Of a stretch of DNA of 6,368 bases, positions 1-5,667 are shown piece by piece. The notes under the pieces are model-generated. The model saw nothing but the letters and a program-made list of their open reading frames with translations. It did no database searches and was not told the DNA's origin. Position 1 is the stretch's first letter. Each line of letters starts with the position of its first letter. The translations under genes were made by a program, and so were the position numbers. The DNA comes from JAWLFI01 sp041685645 (GTDB taxonomy: Bacteria > Bacteroidota > Bacteroidia > Chitinophagales > Saprospiraceae): positions 1 to 6,368 of the forward strand of contig JAWLFI010000148.1 in NCBI GenBank assembly GCA_041685645.1, given 5' to 3'.

Positions 1-196
1 CATGCATTACGCAATAACATTAAACGAAAATGGTTGTGAACGCTATAGGGCACTGCATGAGGATACTCGATTGCTCTACATTTCTGAAATCGATAGCACG
101 AATCGGATTATTGAGGGTTACTTTGAATTTGAAGGGATCAATGACTGTCAGGATACCTTGCAGATAGAGGACGGCTACTTCAAGGTGTCGTTTTAG
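1..196 (+). CDS. C-terminal fragment of a hypothetical beta-rich protein
   Basis: The reading frame is open from the left edge and stops at TAG (194-196), giving 64 visible residues from the first in-frame Met at position 2. That Met is probably internal, because the fragment starts in the middle of what looks like a beta-rich fold. The end alternates polar and hydrophobic residues: 'LLYISEID', then 'IIEGYFEFEG', then a closing 'IEDGYFKVSF'. This pattern (a 'G-x-F-x-F' strand followed by a terminal 'I-x-x-G-x-F-x-V-x-F') is common at the C-terminus of small Bacteroidota lipoproteins of unknown function, such as DUF6252-like proteins; that family name is a guess from memory. No catalytic motif is visible and the N-terminus, including any signal peptide, is outside the window. 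It faces the CBS gene tail to tail. That the fragment is coding is fairly sure; its function is unknown. Confidence 0.7.
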   Translation, partial: MHYAITLNENGCERYRALHEDTRLLYISEIDSTNRIIEGYFEFEGINDCQDTLQIEDGYFKVSF

Positions 197-227
197 ATTG
201 GGATGTAGAAATATCGGTACTTTTTTT

Positions 228-335
228 GTCATTGCGAAGACAACGAAGTCACGACGGATATTTTCCGTTGAGTTTTGACTTTTACACCGCAAACTTTAGT
301 GTTTCTTTAGCGGTAGTCGCGAAGTACGCAGAGAG
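228..335. repeat. degraded intergenic palindromic repeat remnants
   Basis: Two stretches resemble the short repeats that many Bacteroidota and other bacteria scatter between genes. At 229-251, 'TCATTGCGAAG' followed by 'CGAAGTCACGAC' resembles the common REP-like core ATTGCGAGG...CGAAGCAAT, but its inverted symmetry is lost. At 286-314, ACCGCAAA pairs with TTT(A)GCGGT across a loop, and is followed at 317-333 by 'CGCGAAGTACGCAGAGA'. This resembles the ACCGCAAAG / CGCAAAGTACGCAAAG repeats seen in that phylum. Both are imperfect, single-copy in this window and identified from memory, so this is a tentative call. Confidence 0.35.
252..270 (+). terminator. possible weak intrinsic terminator after the first gene
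   Basis: A short stem-loop lies 55 bases after the first stop codon. The arms ACGGA (254-258) and TCCGT (264-268) pair perfectly around a 5-base loop, and can be extended by one G-T and one C-G pair. A T-rich but interrupted stretch follows (273-283). The stem is short and the T-run is broken, so this is at best a weak terminator for the plus-strand gene. It could also be part of the degraded repeat zone that surrounds it. Confidence 0.25.
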
Positions 336-627
336 GTACCCAGTTTTTTTGTTTCAATGAGTGTCTCTGTACAATCTCCCTGTGATAAAAGTAAATCGGC
401 TCTAAAGACTACACGGCGACAAACGGAAGCTTACTCAATTTTTAGTAATCGAGTTCCATTTCTCAGAAACTAAATCTTCAAGTAATCCGCATCTTACTTT
501 ACCCTTTATCCTTTCCTTACTTTAACCTTAAAAAACCTAACCACCTGCAGGACTCCTCAAAAACTAACCCCACGATCACAATGAACCTTAAGAGTTGAAA
601 TGATTAGATGGTTCTCGAGTTATAAAG

Positions 628-1050
628 TTAACCCTCACTATTTTTCAGCATATGCCGAATGAGGTCAGTGGTAGTTACAATGCCTACCAATCGATCTCCT
701 TCAACGACAGGTAATGCGTGGTATTCTTCTTCAGAGAATATTTCAGCTACGCGTCGAAGGGGTTGATCCGGCCCGACCGTTCGGGGATGTCCCGTCATAA
801 CCTGACTTATGGATAACATGTCGAGTATGCCTTCATCTGCCTGTGCTTCTGTATCGAACAAAGCGCCAAAAGACAGTCGGTTAATGTCCGTTCTGCTAAG
901 CATACCAACGATTCTTTCGCCCTGAACCACGGGAATGTGTCGGATGCGGTGTTTTTGCAAAAGGGCGATGGCCTCGTTGATCTCCTGATCCTTAGTGACA
1001 GTATGTACATCTCGGCTCATTAGCTCTCGAATGGGAATATCCAGTTTCAT
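628..1050 (-). CDS. stand-alone tandem CBS-domain protein
   Basis: This 140-residue protein is almost entirely a CBS pair (Bateman module). CBS1 spans about residues 5-60, with 'IRELMSRDVHTV' and 'RHIPVV'; CBS2 spans about 80-135, with 'ISQVMTGHPRTV' and 'HALPVV'. Each repeat ends in the classic ribose-contact motif G-h-h-[ST]-x-x-D: G49-S52-D55 in the first and G123-T126-D129 in the second, so both ligand sites look usable. Family members bind AMP, ADP, ATP or S-adenosyl compounds and regulate a partner; no enzymatic domain is present here. Residues 60-78 form an acidic linker. The protein is presumably cytoplasmic, with no signal peptide or membrane segment. ATG at 1050 is the only Met before the first CBS motif and gives the normal length for two-CBS proteins. 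The gene is divergent from the transporter gene and may be under the palindrome at 1077-1097. The partner and ligand are unknown. Confidence 0.92.
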   Translation of the reverse strand: MKLDIPIRELMSRDVHTVTKDQEINEAIALLQKHRIRHIPVVQGERIVGMLSRTDINRLSFGALFDTEAQADEGILDMLSISQVMTGHPRTVGPDQPLRRVAEIFSEEEYHALPVVEGDRLVGIVTTTDLIRHMLKNSEG

Positions 1051-1076
1051 GACATCTTGGTGTTTTGCCCTATTAA

Positions 1077-1097
1077 GTTACACAAAATTTGTGGAAC
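1077..1097. promoter_or_regulatory. 21-bp near-perfect palindrome, candidate operator of the CBS gene
   Basis: A 13-bp core with arms CACAAA and TTTGTG around one central base (1081-1093) is flanked by GTT on the left and AAC on the right, leaving only one mismatched pair in 21 bp. It sits 26 bases upstream of the CBS start codon. Odd-length symmetrical sites of this size are typical of dimeric regulators. The core faintly recalls a CRP/FNR-type half-site (TGTG...CACA) but is arranged the other way round, so I do not name a regulator. It overlaps the best -7 box candidate for this gene, which would suit repression. Confidence 0.4.
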
Positions 1098-1116
1098 CTG
1101 CAGAAAAAGATGCAAA
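1083..1116 (-). promoter_or_regulatory. possible Bacteroidota-type promoter of the CBS gene
   Basis: Reading the minus strand, TTTG (1116-1113) is followed after 22 bases by AAATTTTG (1090-1083). The second box matches the Bacteroidota -7 consensus TAnnTTTG in all fixed positions but the first. The spacing is slightly longer than the usual 19-21. Transcription would start near 1076, leaving a leader of about 25 bases. The -7 box lies inside the 1077-1097 palindrome. AT-rich sequence makes chance matches easy, so confidence is low. Confidence 0.25.
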
Positions 1117-1200
1117 ATGTCGTATCAGGACATTATTTTAAGTCTCCCCCGAAAACCCCATCTATTCCGCTCGGCTGCACAATCCATTATCTTCCTCATC

Positions 1201-1254
1201 GGATAAAATCTTTCCTCAAGGCTGCTATGGCACCATCTGCGGAATATTTTATCC
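1201..1254. repeat. 9-bp perfect inverted repeat in the transporter upstream region
   Basis: GGATAAAAT at 1201-1209 and ATTTTATCC at 1246-1254 are exact reverse complements separated by 36 bases. An overlapping smaller stem, GCGGA (1239-1243) with TCCGC (1255-1259), competes with it. The arms could be two copies of a regulator half-site or an RNA stem, if transcription starts further upstream than the promoter suggested at 1358-1390. There is no independent support for either. Confidence 0.3.
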
Positions 1255-1273
1255 TCCGCCTTGATCTTGAATT

Positions 1274-1305
1274 TTTCGCTCATTCTCATCGCGAAATGGT
1301 TTTTT
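1274..1305 (+). terminator. weak terminator-like hairpin with T-run upstream of the transporter
   Basis: TTTCGC (1274-1279) pairs with GCGAAA (1291-1296) across an 11-base loop, and six T residues follow at 1300-1305. This has the outline of an intrinsic terminator on the plus strand, but the stem is only 6 bp and no plus-strand gene ends just before it. If a transcript started upstream it could act as an attenuator; otherwise it may be chance in AT-rich DNA. Confidence 0.2.
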
Positions 1306-1357
1306 GATCAGACGAAAGGTTGTATTCATGGCAAAGGGAGTAAAAAAGAGGGGACTT

Positions 1358-1390
1358 CTTGTGAGGGAATCTTGAAATTTGGTAGTTTAG
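1358..1390 (+). promoter_or_regulatory. possible Bacteroidota-type promoter of the transporter gene
   Basis: CTTG (1358-1361) is followed after 21 bases by TAGTTTAG (1383-1390), which matches the Bacteroidota -7 consensus TAnnTTTG except for the last base. Transcription would begin near 1397. That gives a leader of about 22 bases to the ATG at 1419, or about 50 to the ATG at 1446. An 11-bp palindrome TGGTTAAACCA (1400-1410) sits at the predicted start site and could be an operator. Confidence 0.3.
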
Positions 1391-1418
1391 GTGTTTATTT
1401 GGTTAAACCACCCCAAAT

Positions 1419-4400
1419 ATGTCGGACATTCCCCGAAGTCAAAAGATGAGCCAAATATTCAATCTTCGCGAAGGAGAGGAACAGCTCGTCCGGCAACTAT
1501 TTTTTCACAACTTTTTTCAGGGTGTAGGTATCGCCTTCTTCTTTACGGCGGCCAATACCCTTTTTCTGGATTTTTTCAGTGTAAAATATCTTCCCTGGGT
1601 ATATTTATTGTCAGCGGTTCTGCTGCTGGTTTTGGGACGCGCGTATGCGTATTACGAACATCACTGGCCACTAAAAAAGCTCATGACTTATGTGGTGGGA
1701 ACTTTAATACTTGTTCCCATCATTTTTTATGCTGGGCTGGCGGCCTGGCAACAGGCCGGAGTGATTTTTATGTTGATGGCGTTTCATCGGGTTTTATATA
1801 CCTTGAATAGTCTGGAATTTTGGGGATTGTCTTCACTTGCGTTTAATGTAAGGCAAAGTAAAAGGATTTTTCCACTCATCGGAGCCGGGGATATTCCGGC
1901 AAAGCTTCTCGGGTATTTGGCCGTTACCGCTATAGTGCCTTATACCGGGATTGAGGCCCTATTGTTGATTGCTGCTTCCTCCTTTGTCATTTCCTATATC
2001 TTTCTCAGGAAGCTGGTGGGACAGAAAGACAAGTTCTTTCAAGGCTCTGATAGCCGTTCTCCATTTGCTACGCCTGCACAGAGCACAAAATCGTTGCGTC
2101 TCAATGCCTACTTTAAATCCCCGTTGATTTTTTGGATATCCCTTCTCTCAGTTACCAGTTTGATCGCACTTACATTGCTGGATTATGCTTTTTTGATGGA
2201 AGTGAAATATAGTTTTAAGGAGAAAAAGGACCTTGCGCAATTCTTCGGTTTGCTATTTAGTATTGGATATACTTTAATTTTAGTTTCAAAGTTTATTTTT
2301 TCCGGAAGAGTAATTGAGCGCTTAGGTGTTGTGCGATCCTCTCTTGTATTACCTGTTTTTCTCTTTTTAGCTACTACTGCTGCACTTATAATTTGGACAG
2401 TGAGCGGGCAGTCTTCAATTATGCTCTGGGTATTCAGCGCGATTTTAATAGGAGTGGAAATGGCTCGCTACACCATTGATGAGCCCAATTTGATGACCTT
2501 GTTTCAACCACTCAGTAAATCTTTGCGCCTTCATGGCCACACTCTTGTCAAAACCATAATGAATCCGGCAGGTTTACTCTTTGCAGGGCTCATTTTACTG
2601 GGAATTCTCCAGTGGGGCGGATCCATAGATTTGATGGTGGTGAGCGTGATTCTTTGGGCCTTCAGTGCACTTATGATTTTGATTGGTGTTAATTTGAAAC
2701 GTCATTATTTAAGTGAATTATATCACTCTATTCGGACAAAGTACTTTGAAGGAGCTACTTTGACTGCTCCAACCAGTCGAGCCTTTCAAATTTTAGAGGA
2801 AAAAGTCAACGATGGGGAGGGAGCAGAAGCGATTCACAGTCTGAGAATTCTTTCTCAGCATCCCCCGCAAAACTGGGAGGATATTTTATCCGCAGCTTTG
2901 AACCACCGGGAGGCAGAAGTACGAGCTTTCGCCGTAGATGTTATTCTGCAACATGATCGAAAGGCTCACAAACCTCAGCTCATTGAATTGCTCCGGCAGG
3001 AAGAAGATGAAGGAGTCCTTAGATCAGTTATCGCTGCTATTCCTGCTATTGCACCGGAGGCTATCGAAGAATTGTACACATTTATCGATCATTTATCAGC
3101 GGAATTAAAGTCAGCTAGTATTATGACATTACTCAACAGTGGTCAGTTAGATGCTGAGACCCGGGCGGGTCAATTTGTTCTGGATTGGCTTGATTCCCAT
3201 AAAGTGGAAGATCAGGTATTGGCCTGCCGTTTGATTGAGAGCATGGAAGAGCCGAACAATTTTCCCCTCATTTTGCCTCTCTTTCAGTCGCCCCATCGGG
3301 AGGTTAAATCTGCTGCTATATCTGCTGCCGGCGAGGTGAGGCACCCTTTTGTGCTTCAACAATTGTTCGTGGAATTCTTCACAGATCCCAAAAGTGATAT
3401 CCTGATCCATTCTCTGGCTAAATATGGGGATGATGTTTTAATGGATATAAAAAAAGCCATGGAGGATAAACGGAACCATTTTACCCTTCTGCGTCAGTCC
3501 TGCTATTTACTTGCTCTAATTAAGAGTCCCCGAAGCCTCGAACTACTTTTTCAGCAAGTGCAGCATCCTATTGCTGAAATCAGGGGGTATGCGGTCGAAT
3601 TGCTCTATCGCGAGGGATTCTCGGTAGAAACGGAAAAGGAATCCTTTATACTAAGGCTTTGTGATCAATGGTTGATCGAAGGCTTTCAACTTCTGCAGGC
3701 CGAGGAAAGCGAGCCCCATATGGAGTTTCTTTTTCGACCGGAGCGAAAGAGGAAAGCACAAGAGCTTCTCATGTTGCTCTCCTTTGTCTTTTCAAAGAAG
3801 AAAATCCAAAGAATCCGGGAGAGTCTGGCTATCGGCCGGCAGGACTCACTGGCCAAAGCCATAGAAGTACTCGAATACGAAGTGCCCAGATCTGTATTCA
3901 CCCTTCTCGAGTTGCTTTTGGATCCGAGCTATGGCAGTGAGCGCCTTGCCCGGGTGCAAAAGATAAAGCCGGATTTTGTTCTAGAGACTGACTGTTTTAG
4001 TCATATACTTCAGTTCCATTGGCATCAGTACAGTCGATGGGTGACGGGAAGGGCTATTTTAGAGTGTGGCACAGGGGAAGAATATCAGAATAGGGTTCTA
4101 CAGCTTTCGAACCACCCTTCATCATTTATCTGCCAACAGGCGCAATCTATTTTTTCAGCAAAGAAAATAACAGGCTCTATGAAATCTACCGACAAGGATT
4201 CAAGCGATGTATTGCTTCTCCAAATAGAAAAAATTCTCCTACTTAAGAACACGAAGCTTTTTCAGAACATCCCGGATCGCATTCTGGTCGATGTCGCCGA
4301 TATAGTTAGAGAAATGGAATGTAGTGAGGGGGAGAATTTATTTCAAAAGGGCGATATGGGGTCGAGTATGTTTATCATTGCCAGTGGATCGATCCGCATT

Positions 4401-4661
4401 CACGATGGAGGACATATTTTTACAAATTTGAAGAAGCACGATATATTTGGTGAATTGGTGCTACTCAGCCCGGAGCCACGATCAGCTTCTGCCACGGCGG
4501 CAGCGGATAGTCTCTTGCTCTGCATCGACCAGGCGCCCTTTTTCGAATTGATAAGTACTCAGCCCGAGGTGACTCAGGGCATCATGCAGCGCCTGGCAGA
4601 ATTGTTGAGAAACCAGAATGAAGAAATTCTTGAAATGAAACGCCAATTGCAGGAAAAGTAG
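1419..4661 (+). CDS. NTT/MFS-like nucleotide transporter fused to HEAT-like region and cNMP-binding domain
   Basis: The 1080-residue protein has three parts. Residues about 27-425 form twelve hydrophobic helices in two groups of six, split by a polar loop (about 198-232), like the MFS fold. The stretch 143-157 ('NVRQSKRIFPLIGAG') resembles the conserved [DN]-x-RQ-x-KR-x-F segment of ATP/ADP translocases (NTT family). Residues about 440-930 are soluble paired helices with HEAT-like repeats, for example 'AEVRAFAVDVIL' and 'REVKSAAISAAGEV'. Residues about 933-1055 are a cyclic-nucleotide-binding domain; its phosphate-binding cassette 'FGELVLLSPEPRSASA' keeps Glu1012 and Arg1021 at the spacing seen in protein kinase A. 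A charged helix (1056-1080) closes the protein; there is no helix-turn-helix. It should sit in the inner membrane with the soluble parts in the cytoplasm. The substrate is unknown: NTT similarity suggests nucleotides, but free-living bacteria may use it otherwise. ATG 1446 ('MSQIFNLREGE') is an equally good start; neither has a clear ribosome-binding site. Confidence 0.9.
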   Translation: MSDIPRSQKMSQIFNLREGEEQLVRQLFFHNFFQGVGIAFFFTAANTLFLDFFSVKYLPWVYLLSAVLLLVLGRAYAYYEHHWPLKKLMTYVVGTLILVPIIFYAGLAAWQQAGVIFMLMAFHRVLYTLNSLEFWGLSSLAFNVRQSKRIFPLIGAGDIPAKLLGYLAVTAIVPYTGIEALLLIAASSFVISYIFLRKLVGQKDKFFQGSDSRSPFATPAQSTKSLRLNAYFKSPLIFWISLLSVTSLIALTLLDYAFLMEVKYSFKEKKDLAQFFGLLFSIGYTLILVSKFIFSGRVIERLGVVRSSLVLPVFLFLATTAALIIWTVSGQSSIMLWVFSAILIGVEMARYTIDEPNLMTLFQPLSKSLRLHGHTLVKTIMNPAGLLFAGLILLGILQWGGSIDLMVVSVILWAFSALMILIGVNLKRHYLSELYHSIRTKYFEGATLTAPTSRAFQILEEKVNDGEGAEAIHSLRILSQHPPQNWEDILSAALNHREAEVRAFAVDVILQHDRKAHKPQLIELLRQEEDEGVLRSVIAAIPAIAPEAIEELYTFIDHLSAELKSASIMTLLNSGQLDAETRAGQFVLDWLDSHKVEDQVLACRLIESMEEPNNFPLILPLFQSPHREVKSAAISAAGEVRHPFVLQQLFVEFFTDPKSDILIHSLAKYGDDVLMDIKKAMEDKRNHFTLLRQSCYLLALIKSPRSLELLFQQVQHPIAEIRGYAVELLYREGFSVETEKESFILRLCDQWLIEGFQLLQAEESEPHMEFLFRPERKRKAQELLMLLSFVFSKKKIQRIRESLAIGRQDSLAKAIEVLEYEVPRSVFTLLELLLDPSYGSERLARVQKIKPDFVLETDCFSHILQFHWHQYSRWVTGRAILECGTGEEYQNRVLQLSNHPSSFICQQAQSIFSAKKITGSMKSTDKDSSDVLLLQIEKILLLKNTKLFQNIPDRILVDVADIVREMECSEGENLFQKGDMGSSMFIIASGSIRIHDGGHIFTNLKKHDIFGELVLLSPEPRSASATAAADSLLLCIDQAPFFELISTQPEVTQGIMQRLAELLRNQNEEILEMKRQLQEK

Positions 4662-4748
4662 TAGATACTCTTTGTATTCATGGGCTGTTCTGAAAATCGC
4701 GCTACAGGATGCGCATGGATAAAGGTTGAGGTCTCATGAAATGGGTGG

Positions 4749-4793
4749 ACAGCTTATCACTATTGAGCACTTTTCGATTTTATAAATAGCTGT
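4749..4793. repeat. inverted repeat in the convergent spacer after the transporter
   Basis: ACAGCT (4749-4754) and AGCTGT (4788-4793) are exact reverse complements across a 33-base AT-rich loop, in the 178-base spacer where the transporter and HD genes converge. A small second stem, ATTCT/AGAAT (4807-4819), lies between it and the HD stop codon. Either could help end transcription, but neither is followed by a clean T-run. Confidence 0.2.
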
Positions 4794-4839
4794 TGATGTG
4801 AGTTTCATTCTATCAGAATCAAGGGGAGGCAGGCTTCTT

Positions 4840-5478
4840 TTAGTTCGCTTTCTCTATAAGACTGAGGATTTCAGCCTTGTGCTCAGCCTTTTTTTCATTG
4901 CGCCATTCCTTTGCAGTGTCGGTAAAGTAGGAGTGAGACTCAAAAAACTTAAGCTGAAGTTGATTCCATTCTCGGTGATTATTGACTACATCCAGGTACA
5001 GGAACTCATTATACAAGGCATCGGAAATGGGCCAAAAGTCATCTCGCCCCAGATAATCTAAATCAGCGTCACATAAAATTTCTCCCAACAAAGATTGTGG
5101 ATCTTGAGGCAGTTTTGTGGCACTAATGAGCTTACAAATTTCAAGAATCTCCTTTTCCCTGTATCCAAAATCGGGCAAAATTTCACGAGCGTATTGACAG
5201 CTGCCCTCTTCGTGGCGCTCCGTTGAAAACAAAAAACCACTATCGTGCAGCACAGCGGCCGTTTGAAGGAGTATGAGATCCTCGGGGGAAATGGCTTCGT
5301 TTTGAGCAATTCGACTGGCTGAAGTGAGTACATCTTTGGTGTGGTCCACGGAGTGATAGGTCAAAAAACCCGGCAACTCTGCCTCTAATCTATTCAAGAC
5401 GAGATTCTTGACTCCCTGGAAGTCGGTGCGACCAATGAGGGATTGACCCTTTTTACTTTCCCTCTTTTTATTATCCAT
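4840..5478 (-). CDS. HD-domain phosphohydrolase-like protein
   Basis: The 212-residue protein carries an HD metal-binding core: 'YHSVDHTKDV' (His42, His46), 'VLHDSG' (His78-Asp79), His89 in 'ERHEEG', and 'CDADLDYLG' (Asp137, Asp139). The H...HD...D order is that of the HD superfamily, whose members are metal-dependent phosphohydrolases, including cyclic-nucleotide and (p)ppGpp hydrolases. The exact substrate cannot be read from the sequence. There is no signal peptide or membrane segment, so it is likely cytoplasmic. The C-terminal third is helical and ends in a charged tail (about 185-212). The start at 5478 is chosen over the in-frame ATG at 5622. A consensus promoter lies at 5520-5550, the upstream extension is an implausible aromatic-rich 48 residues, and it would cover a perfect hairpin. 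The gene converges on the transporter gene and lies downstream of the acetolactate decarboxylase gene on the same strand, with its own promoter. Confidence 0.88.
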   Translation of the reverse strand: MDNKKRESKKGQSLIGRTDFQGVKNLVLNRLEAELPGFLTYHSVDHTKDVLTSASRIAQNEAISPEDLILLQTAAVLHDSGFLFSTERHEEGSCQYAREILPDFGYREKEILEICKLISATKLPQDPQSLLGEILCDADLDYLGRDDFWPISDALYNEFLYLDVVNNHREWNQLQLKFFESHSYFTDTAKEWRNEKKAEHKAEILSLIEKAN

Positions 5479-5519
5479 AAAAAAATAGTTGTTAGCAATT
5501 GAGAAGAGGGCAACAATAT

Positions 5520-5550
5520 CAAATCTATGACTAAATAAATGCCCCCCAAT
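5520..5550 (-). promoter_or_regulatory. Bacteroidota-type promoter of the HD-domain gene
   Basis: On the minus strand ATTG (5550-5547) is followed by exactly 19 bases and then TAGATTTG (5527-5520). The second box is a full match to the Bacteroidota -7 consensus TAnnTTTG, and the spacing falls in the usual range for the -33 TTTG box. Transcription would start near 5513, about 35 bases before the ATG at 5478. This is the best promoter in the window and the main reason for the chosen start of the HD gene. Confidence 0.6.
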
Positions 5551-5555
5551 CATCA

Positions 5556-5574
5556 CAATATAAAAAAAATATTG
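5556..5574. repeat. AT-rich palindrome just upstream of the HD promoter
   Basis: CAATAT (5556-5561) and ATATTG (5569-5574) are exact reverse complements flanking seven A residues. On the minus strand the element lies immediately upstream of the -33 box, where an AT-rich UP-like element or an activator site would be expected. It may also be just low-complexity AT sequence. Confidence 0.35.
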
Positions 5575-5598
5575 AATACGAATGGCATAGTTGTGGAC

Positions 5599-5620
5599 GA
5601 GAGAGTGGCAATACTCTCTC
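5599..5620 (-). terminator. strong hairpin after the acetolactate decarboxylase gene
   Basis: GAGAGAGT (5599-5606) and ACTCTCTC (5613-5620) are perfect 8-bp complements around a 6-base loop. The hairpin lies 47 bases after the stop codon of the decarboxylase gene and upstream of the HD promoter, which suits a transcription terminator or mRNA 3' end. There is no T-run right after it on the minus strand, so it is not a textbook intrinsic terminator. It may instead protect the mRNA end. Confidence 0.45.
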
Positions 5621-5667
5621 AACTTTAATGAAACACACTAAAATCAGGAACTATTTTTTGGATACTG

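Larger units (their letters stand above)
197..627. other. convergent intergenic region, no gene supported
   Basis: This 431-base stretch separates the tail of the first gene from the tail of the CBS gene, so neither gene's promoter should be here. I see no convincing coding sequence: the longest plus-strand candidate with a start (357-473, 38 codons) has no recognisable protein pattern. The left half (about 228-335) carries degraded palindromic repeat-like sequence, listed separately. The right half (about 440-600) is AT-rich with runs such as TTAACCTTAAAAAACC and an isolated 8-bp palindrome CCTGCAGG at 544-551. No strong terminator for the CBS gene is visible on the minus strand. No tRNA-like fold was recognised. 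Confidence 0.6.
1051..1418. other. divergent intergenic control region
   Basis: This 368-base region lies between the divergent CBS and transporter genes and must hold both promoters. Next to the CBS gene are the 1077-1097 palindrome and a possible promoter; next to the transporter is a possible promoter at 1358-1390. Between them are two inverted repeats. One pairs GGATAAAAT (1201-1209) with ATTTTATCC (1246-1254), a perfect 9-bp match over a 36-base loop. The other pairs TTTCGC (1274-1279) with GCGAAA (1291-1296) and is followed by a T-run. Short open frames here (for example 15 codons from 1328) show no protein-like pattern. No RNA gene or known riboswitch was recognised. Confidence 0.6.

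Noticed and set aside
357..473. 38-codon plus-strand open frame in the convergent spacer
   Set aside because: No recognisable protein pattern, no promoter or ribosome-binding site, and it begins next to degraded repeat sequence.
544..551. CCTGCAGG palindrome in the convergent spacer
   Set aside because: An isolated 8-bp palindrome with no flanking symmetry or promoter context is likely to be chance.
1328..1375. 15-codon leader peptide candidate (MAKGVKKRGLLVRES)
   Set aside because: Too short to judge, with no run of regulatory codons; the suggested promoter lies inside or after it.
1089..1449. Two plus-strand open frames of 60-70 codons upstream of the transporter
   Set aside because: Their translations look random, and they cover the control region and overlap the transporter start in another frame.
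3147..3940. Open frames on both strands inside the transporter gene
   Set aside because: They are shadows of a long, well-supported reading frame and show no domain pattern.
5479..5622. 48-residue N-terminal extension of the HD protein from the ATG at 5622
   Set aside because: It would place a perfect hairpin, an A-rich palindrome and a full consensus promoter inside coding sequence, and the residues do not resemble the start of an HD protein. The ATG at 5478 fits better.
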